In this document: positions 59,153 through 64,000 of the stretch, piece after piece
Layout of the letters: each line of letters opens with the position of its first letter
Numbering within the stretch: position 1 is the stretch's first letter
Assembly (NCBI GenBank): GCA_964500445.1
Contig: CAZCOG010000034.1
Location: forward strand, 8,848-72,847
Length of the DNA stretch: 64,000 nucleotides
Source: Persicitalea sp964500445
Lineage (GTDB): Bacteria > Bacteroidota > Bacteroidia > Cytophagales > Spirosomataceae
Direction: 5' to 3'
The notes under the pieces: generated by a model
What the model saw: only the letters and a program-made list of their open reading frames with translations
What the model was told of the DNA's origin: nothing
The model's database searches: none
Position numbers and translations under genes: made by a program

Positions 59153-59500
59153 CTAAACAATCTTATTACCTTCTCCCGGAAAAACCACTTTGGGCTTAAA
59201 AGTCTTTGATTCTTCTTCGGACATACTGCCGTAAGCAATAATGATAACCACATCACCGACCTGGGCCTTGCGGGCGGCAGCGCCATTGAGGCAGACGATT
59301 CCCGAACCCCGCTCGCCTTTGATGGCGTAGGTTACGAGCCGTTCGCCATTGTTGTTGTTCACGACGTGAACCTGTTCGTTTTCGATAATTCCCGCGGCGT
59401 CCAGTAAATCCTCATCGATCGTGATGCTGCCGACATAATTCAGCTCGGCCTGCGTCACTTTCACGCGGTGTATTTTGGACTTCATCAGGGTGATTTGCAT
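59153..59500 (-). CDS. panD: Aspartate 1-decarboxylase precursor
   Basis: PanD makes beta-alanine from aspartate for pantothenate and CoA. The 115-residue proenzyme has MKSKIHRVKVTQAELNYVGSITID, with self-cleavage between Gly24 and Ser25 (GSIT) that yields the pyruvoyl group. NGERLVTYAIKGERGSGIVCLNGAAARKAQVGDVVIIIAYG is the conserved core. Its promoter (59553-59583) is well defined. panC and panB are not in the window. Confidence 0.97.
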   Translation of the reverse strand: MQITLMKSKIHRVKVTQAELNYVGSITIDEDLLDAAGIIENEQVHVVNNNNGERLVTYAIKGERGSGIVCLNGAAARKAQVGDVVIIIAYGSMSEEESKTFKPKVVFPGEGNKIV

Positions 59501-59552
59501 GATAATTAAATCTAGAATCTTGTTCCAAGCGCTTCTAACGCTAAAAATCCGC

Positions 59553-59583
59553 CAAAGTTACGCCTAATATTTACCGCTCCCAA
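59553..59583 (-). promoter_or_regulatory. Promoter of panD and its operon
   Basis: On the minus strand TTG (59583-59581) and TAACTTTG (59560-59553), both exact, are separated by 20 bp. The start would be near 59546, giving a leader of about 46 nt before panD (59500). Confidence 0.7.
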
Positions 59584-59738
59584 AACACGGCCGCAAGGCC
59601 GCTGGTTCAGTACCCAAAAGTTTTTGAAGGTCCAATGGTCGATTACCTATACCGCTTTTAGGGATAACTACCCGACAAGTTGTCGCTAAATCTGGTTATC
59701 AACCAATTGGCATACTTTGAGGCTAAGCTTCAACGTAT

Positions 59739-61094
59739 TTATAGTAACAGCCGCCCAAAATTTTCCATGGTCAACTGTTCGTTTTCCATCAAACGCCGCA
59801 TCCATGCCTCAAACTCAGGCGCAGGGCGCAATCCGAGCACATCCCGAAGATAGAGCGCATCGTGAAAAGAGGTACTTTGGTAATGCAGCATCACGTCATC
59901 GCCTCCCGGCACACCCATGATAAAATTCGCCCCGGCCACTCCCATCAGGGTGAGCAGTGTGTCCATGTCGTCCTGATCGGCTTCCGCATGGTTGGTGTAA
60001 CAGATGTCGATGCCCATTGGCAGGCCCAGTAGTTTGCCGCAAAATACATCTTCCAATCCCGCACGAATGATCTGCTTGCCATCGTATAGGTATTCCGGGC
60101 CGATGAATCCTACTACGGTGTTGACCAGCAGCGGCCTATATGCCCGCGCCACGGCGTAGGCTCTGGCCTCGCAGGTTTGCTGGTCCAGGCCGTGATGAGC
60201 GTTGGCCGACAGAGCCGCCCCCTGCCCGGTCTCGAAGTACATCAGGTTGTCACCAATCGTACCTCTTTTCAGAGAGAGCCCTGCTTGGTGGGCTTCTTTG
60301 AGCAAAGCCAGATTTACCCCGAAGGATTTATTGAGGGCTTCGGTGCCACCAATAGATTGAAAAATAAGATCTACCGGAACCTTCTGCTCAATGAGTTGCA
60401 GCGTGGTAGTTACGTGACTCAGCACACAACTTTGGGTCGGGATATCGAAACGCTGGCGAATACCATCAATCATTTCCAGCAAATTACTGACCGTAGCCAC
60501 GTGGTCGGTGGCGGGATTGATGCCGATCACGGCATCGCCGCTACCGTAGAGAAGGCCATCGATAATGGAGGCGGCAATGCCTTTATAGTCGTCGGCAGGA
60601 TGATTGGGTTGCAGTCGCGTAGAAATTCGCCCCTTAATGCCAATGGTACTTCTGAATTTGGTAATGTTTTCACACTTGGCCGACACCGTTACCAAATCCT
60701 GCACCCGCATCAGTTTACTGACTGCCGCCACCATTTCGGATGTAAGGCCGGGGGCAAGTTCGCGGAGGGCTTTGGTAGTTGTTTTTTCCGAAAGTAAATG
60801 GTCACGGAGTTCGCCGACAGTCAGCGATTTAATTGGTTCAAAGGCACCGGAATCGTGGGTATCCACAATCAGCCGGGTGACTTCGTCGCTTTCGTAGGGA
60901 ATCAGGAACTCGGTAAGGAAAACGCCCAGCGGTAGATCAGCCAGGGCGATTTGAGCTGCTACCCGCTCCTCGTAGCTTTGGGCCGCTATGCCCGCTAGTT
61001 GGTCGCCGGAACGGAGTGGGGAGGCTTTGGCCAATAGTGTTTTGAGATCCTCAAACTGATAAGTAAAGCCTCGAATAGTTTGGCGATAGGGCAT
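59739..61094 (-). CDS. eutB: Ethanolamine ammonia-lyase large subunit, distant from eutC
   Basis: EutB is the catalytic TIM-barrel subunit that binds ethanolamine and adenosylcobalamin. The 451-residue protein contains LRSGDQLAGIAAQS, VFLTEFLIPYESDEVTRLI, GDAVIGINPATDHVATVSNLLEM, VLSHVTTTLQLIEQ, GLSLKRGTIGDNLMYFETGQGAALS, GFIGPEYLYDGKQIIRAGLEDVFCGKLLGLPMGIDICYTNHAEADQDD, and FIMGVPGGDDVMLHYQSTSFHD (read in parts), all family-conserved. Its partner eutC is about 14 kb away on the same strand. No B12 riboswitch was recognised in the upstream sequence. ATG start. Confidence 0.96.
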   Translation of the reverse strand: MPYRQTIRGFTYQFEDLKTLLAKASPLRSGDQLAGIAAQSYEERVAAQIALADLPLGVFLTEFLIPYESDEVTRLIVDTHDSGAFEPIKSLTVGELRDHLLSEKTTTKALRELAPGLTSEMVAAVSKLMRVQDLVTVSAKCENITKFRSTIGIKGRISTRLQPNHPADDYKGIAASIIDGLLYGSGDAVIGINPATDHVATVSNLLEMIDGIRQRFDIPTQSCVLSHVTTTLQLIEQKVPVDLIFQSIGGTEALNKSFGVNLALLKEAHQAGLSLKRGTIGDNLMYFETGQGAALSANAHHGLDQQTCEARAYAVARAYRPLLVNTVVGFIGPEYLYDGKQIIRAGLEDVFCGKLLGLPMGIDICYTNHAEADQDDMDTLLTLMGVAGANFIMGVPGGDDVMLHYQSTSFHDALYLRDVLGLRPAPEFEAWMRRLMENEQLTMENFGRLLL

Positions 61095-61172
61095 CTTTGC
61101 GTAAAAAGCTTGGCTTACATGAAATCAGGGCTTGAATGTACACAAAAACACAGGCAAAAAGCCCGTTTCGCA

Positions 61173-61209
61173 CAAAAAAAGCGGCAGAAATCGATTTCCG
61201 CCGCTTTTT
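61173..61209 (-). terminator. Intrinsic terminator of the CBM48 gene
   Basis: AGCGGC (61180-61185) pairs with GCCGCT (61200-61205), with an inner GAAAT/ATTTC palindrome. On the minus strand the stem is followed by T (61180-61173). It lies about 20 nt after the stop of the CBM48 gene and ends before eutB starts. Confidence 0.85.
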
Positions 61210-61228
61210 CATAATGTCTTTTCTGATA

Positions 61229-61540
61229 TTACAAAACAACTACCGAATTCTCATCATGAGAACCTTCGGCAGGTACGTACTTGTCAGCTTCCCAATCATT
61301 CTCCCACTTTTCACCGTCCAGCAGATAGCGGAACTGGTACTCACGGCCTGGCTCTAATTCGACGATCGCCTTGTAAGATCCATCTTTCTGTTTTTTCAGC
61401 GGAGTAGCCTCCGAAGGATCCCAGCCGTTAAAATCGCCCAATACCGCCACTTTCTTTGTCTCTGTAACTGCCTCGGCGGGCAGGGAGAACGTCACTTTGC
61501 AAATGTTTTTGCTCTTCAAATAATTCTTTACCAAAGCCAT
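61229..61540 (-). CDS. Stand-alone CBM48 / isoamylase early-set domain protein
   Basis: A 103-residue cytosolic protein that is a single CBM48 domain, the glycogen/starch-binding early-set fold also found in AMPK beta subunits and branching enzymes. Diagnostic parts are VTFSLPAEAV, VAVLGDFNGWDPSEATPLKKQKDGSY, EPGREYQFRYLLDGEKWENDWEAD and a final VVVL strand. No enzyme domain is attached, so a regulatory or glycogen-tethering role is plausible. ATG at 61540 is supported by the promoter at 61571-61600; an upstream start at 61573 would overlap that promoter. Confidence 0.92.
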   Translation of the reverse strand: MALVKNYLKSKNICKVTFSLPAEAVTETKKVAVLGDFNGWDPSEATPLKKQKDGSYKAIVELEPGREYQFRYLLDGEKWENDWEADKYVPAEGSHDENSVVVL

Positions 61541-61570
61541 AGTATTATTAGGTTTTGTTGATTGACCCGG

Positions 61571-61600
61571 CAAAGGTAAAAAACATTATTTTTAATACAA
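61571..61600 (-). promoter_or_regulatory. Promoter of the CBM48 gene
   Basis: On the minus strand TTG (61600-61598) and TACCTTTG (61578-61571), both exact, are separated by 19 bp. The start lies near 61564, 24 nt before the ATG at 61540. Confidence 0.75.
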
Positions 61601-61673
61601 TGACTTTCAGGTCAATAAATCTACCATCACTTGAAATAATTATAACGCTACCATTTTTTTCGGTATAATCCAA

Positions 61674-63935
61674 TTACTGAATTCGGTATCGAAAACCCAA
61701 AAAGCCCCGTATTCCTTGATTGGGTGCATATACGTAGCTGGGGTCGAAAGTCAAGCCGTAGGGATTGTCAGGAGTAGCTACAACCTGCCCCGCTGCGTCA
61801 AATTGCACATTTTTATCGAACGGATCGTTGGGACGGGCAATTGAGTTTGCGGGCGGACGGAAGTTCAGTAAGTTTTTCACACCACCGTAGAGTTCGGCGC
61901 GAGTACCCAGTTTTTTAGTAAACTGAATATTCTGCAACGACCACACAGGTGAATATTCAGCACGCGGATCGGTATCGCTGAGCAGGGGCAACCGCATGGG
62001 ACCATACAAATTACCTGTATAATCGACCGTCAACCCGGCGCGGGTGAAATCGTAGGTGACGGCCCAGGTACCCATAAAGCGCTCGGTCAGGATAGGACGG
62101 ATTCTAATGCCGTTTCGTACCTGCATATTGTCCATGAGCGTGCCCCCCGCCACAATTTTCAGCGGAGCATAAAGATTCACATCCACATTCAGACTGATCC
62201 CTTTCGACTCGGCATAGCCATCGAGATTGTCATAAATAATCTGGTTGGGGTTCGTATCATAATCAGGCAGAATACGGTTGCTGAATCTGGTATAGAACAA
62301 TGACGCGTCCAGTCCCACAAATGAGCTTCCGGTTACGATTTTCTTGACAAAATTCACGTTCGCATTCCAGCTCTGTTCGGGCTTGAGCGCATTTCTTACA
62401 ATTACCTCCCGCGCTCCGGTAAGCGCGGCGTGCTCTTCGGTAAAAAGATTGACTACGCGGTAACCGCGACCAATGTTAAGTCGCAGGGCGTCAGTTTTAT
62501 TGAGGCTGAGTTTGTAAGCTACCCGGGGAGTGAAAATATTGCCGTGTCGCGAGTTATAGTCATAACGCGCGCCGAGCAGCAGACTATGGTTCCCGTTCTT
62601 TATTTCATCCTGCAAGAAAATTCCGGGCAGAAAAATACGGTCGGGGCGGTTGCCTGCCGTTTCTGAATATGTACCGGTCGTGTTATCATCATAATAGGTA
62701 TAGCGTAACGGCAATCCGGCCATGAGGTTGTGCTTGCCCGCCTGCTTGTCCCACAGTAACTGCCCGAACGCGATGCGCTGAGTAGCCATATACGGCGTAG
62801 TACCGTAGTAGGAATTTTGGGCGTGGGAGTTGAGCGAGTACTGAAATGTGAGCTTTTCCGTAGTCGGAAGTTCGTACAAGCCGACAGCCTCGAAACGTTG
62901 GGTATATATGCTCTCGCCATAAACCCGGTTGCCGCCGCGCTCGGCGGGTGTGTAGTTCATTTGGCCACCCCAGCGGTCTTCGTAAAAATAGCGCACCGCC
63001 AGCGAAGCCGCCCGGTTCTGCGGACGCTGCACCGACCACTTGTTAAAGACCGAAATCCGGTGCTGCAAAGTCAGATCCGTAAAACCATCGCCATTGTTGT
63101 CGACTGGATTTTGGTAGTTGAAGTAGTTCACGCCCAGTAAAGATGATACTTTGTCTCCCGCATTGAATTTAAAACCTAGGTCTACGTTCAGGTCGCGCCA
63201 GTTGCTGCTGAAAATATCCGCCGAAAAAGTCGGTGCCTTACTGACATTCTTGGTGATGATATTGATCAGTCCGCCGACTGCCTCAGAACCGTAGAGCGTC
63301 GAAGCCGGACCTTTCACTACCTCCACGCGCTCGATAAGACTGTTGGGAATCCCAACCAGGCCGTACACTGTCGAAAGCCCGCTTACTATAGGTGTCCCAT
63401 CAAGTAACACCATCGTGTAAGGCCCTTCCAGACCATTGATATGGATATCGCCCGTGTTGCAGACGTTGCAGTTCAGTTGCGGACGTACGCCATTGACGTA
63501 GGTCAGAGCCTCGAATATGCTCGGAACCGGGTTTTTGTACAAAAACTTCTGCGTAATGATGTCCACCGGAACGGGGCTGTCGAGTTTAGAAACTTCCTTC
63601 ATCGTGCCCGTCACTACTACCTCATCAAGTTGGTCAGTCGCTTCCTGCAAAGAAATGTCGAGGTAATTTATGTCCCCAGAATTCAACGCAATGCTTTGCT
63701 GATAGGATTTGTAGCCCATCGCTGAGATCAAAACATTATGTTTTCCGGCGGGTAAAGATGTCAGGGTAAATTTCCCGGTAGAATCGGCAGTAGTACCGAA
63801 GCTCGTCCCCTGAATGGCAACGCTGGCAAACTTGACAGCTTGCCCGGCATGAGTAACGGTTCCTTTCAGTGTAATCTGAGCGTAAGCAGCTAGATTACAA
63901 ATATAAAGTACCGTCAAAAGTATTTTTTTTAGCAT
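61674..63935 (-). CDS. TonB-dependent receptor with carboxypeptidase-regulatory-like domain
   Basis: A 753-residue outer-membrane receptor, smaller than SusC proteins and not paired with a SusD. Signal peptide about 1-19 (NLAAYAQ), regulatory-like domain (about 21-100), TonB box region DEVVVTGTMKE, plug with ALTYVNGVRPQ, a CxxC pair in LNCNVCNTGDIHINGLEGPY (C156, C159), LLDGTPIVSGLSTVYG, and GPASTLYGSEAVGGLINIITK; then a 22-strand-type barrel ending RGFLGFRYRIQ. The CxxC plug subgroup is typical of Bacteroidota receptors thought to take up metals or metal chelates, but the substrate is unproven. ATG start. Confidence 0.93.
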   Translation of the reverse strand: MLKKILLTVLYICNLAAYAQITLKGTVTHAGQAVKFASVAIQGTSFGTTADSTGKFTLTSLPAGKHNVLISAMGYKSYQQSIALNSGDINYLDISLQEATDQLDEVVVTGTMKEVSKLDSPVPVDIITQKFLYKNPVPSIFEALTYVNGVRPQLNCNVCNTGDIHINGLEGPYTMVLLDGTPIVSGLSTVYGLVGIPNSLIERVEVVKGPASTLYGSEAVGGLINIITKNVSKAPTFSADIFSSNWRDLNVDLGFKFNAGDKVSSLLGVNYFNYQNPVDNNGDGFTDLTLQHRISVFNKWSVQRPQNRAASLAVRYFYEDRWGGQMNYTPAERGGNRVYGESIYTQRFEAVGLYELPTTEKLTFQYSLNSHAQNSYYGTTPYMATQRIAFGQLLWDKQAGKHNLMAGLPLRYTYYDDNTTGTYSETAGNRPDRIFLPGIFLQDEIKNGNHSLLLGARYDYNSRHGNIFTPRVAYKLSLNKTDALRLNIGRGYRVVNLFTEEHAALTGAREVIVRNALKPEQSWNANVNFVKKIVTGSSFVGLDASLFYTRFSNRILPDYDTNPNQIIYDNLDGYAESKGISLNVDVNLYAPLKIVAGGTLMDNMQVRNGIRIRPILTERFMGTWAVTYDFTRAGLTVDYTGNLYGPMRLPLLSDTDPRAEYSPVWSLQNIQFTKKLGTRAELYGGVKNLLNFRPPANSIARPNDPFDKNVQFDAAGQVVATPDNPYGLTFDPSYVYAPNQGIRGFLGFRYRIQ

Positions 63936-63979
63936 CTATGAAAAAATATTAACCTTTCTAATATACTTTTTTTTTACAA

Positions 63980-63987
63980 CAAAGGTA
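63980..63987 (-). promoter_or_regulatory. -7 box of the TonB-dependent receptor
   Basis: On the minus strand TACCTTTG (63987-63980) is an exact TAnnTTTG match. The start would be near 63973, 38 nt before the ATG at 63935. The -33 box would lie past the window edge. Confidence 0.6.
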
Positions 63988-64000
63988 CTTTATATTAATA

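Noticed and set aside
61095..61228. Cobalamin riboswitch upstream of eutB
   Set aside because: No B12-box-like sequence was recognised in the short leader; most of it is the CBM48 terminator.
1..64000. CRISPR arrays, tRNA/rRNA genes, transposases, prophage or replication origin
   Set aside because: None was seen on either strand; the repeats found are short, few and irregularly spaced.

Overview
The window comes from a Bacteroidota chromosome, most likely a Cytophagales/Spirosomaceae-type bacterium (Dyadobacter/Persicitalea-like; the genus is a guess). The evidence is three SusC/SusD pairs, a PorP/SprF protein, a GEVED-domain M43 protease, DUF1735, GH16 and heparinase-type enzymes. Promoters follow the Bacteroidota TTG / TAnnTTTG pattern, and there are almost no Shine-Dalgarno sequences. 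No rRNA, tRNA, CRISPR array, transposase or phage gene was seen. The content looks like ordinary chromosome with several nutrient-uptake loci.

Layout. 1-343: start of agmatine deiminase (leftward, cut by the window edge). 0.4-3.5 kb: small envelope proteins (a Kazal-type inhibitor lipoprotein, a DUF4174 protein, a lipocalin-like lipoprotein) and a YheT-type hydrolase. 3.5-6.6 kb: serine biosynthesis compressed into two genes, a SerB-like phosphatase fused to 3-phosphoglycerate dehydrogenase, then SerC. 7.1-11.2 kb: two secreted, probably glycan-active proteins flanking a DUF433/DUF5615 toxin-antitoxin pair. 11.5-22.7 kb: a nutrient locus with an ECF sigma factor, a 57-residue orphan ORF resembling only the cytoplasmic part of FecR, SusC, SusD, a terminator, then a ceramidase-like hydrolase, a PhoPQ-related hydrolase, a purple-acid-type phosphatase and a bile-acid/sodium-type symporter. 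22.8-31.7 kb: an M43 metalloprotease, a heparinase II/III-type lyase, PorP/SprF, two Na+/H+ antiporters and a LolA-like secreted protein.

31.8-42.9 kb is one leftward operon, susC-susD-susC-susD-DUF1735, with no enzyme in it. 43.2-44.1 kb holds greA with a strong terminator and an upstream leader carrying a promoter and two tandem terminators (small-RNA or attenuator candidate). 44.2-49.1 kb: a DUF4230 protein, eutC, and a run of small cytosolic genes (DHFR-like, SRPBCC, two DUF1801, DoxX, VOC-HhH fusion, VOC) facing a GlxA-type AraC regulator. 50.4-56.7 kb: sucC, a LolD-like ATPase, a VOC protein, a GH16 glucanase, and a YgiB/YgiC-like pair with a small conserved gene. 56.7-61.1 kb: a YugP-type protease, rfaE2, an LPG-synthase-like flippase, panD and eutB. 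The two ethanolamine ammonia-lyase subunits are therefore about 14 kb apart. 61.2-63.9 kb: a stand-alone CBM48 protein and a TonB-dependent receptor.

The observations most worth following are the mini anti-sigma candidate beside the ECF sigma factor, the greA leader with tandem terminators, the SerB-SerA fusion, the split eutB/eutC, and a class of intergenic inverted repeats built from short repeated words that sit between co-directional or convergent genes. All functional calls come from reading the sequence; no database search was run.
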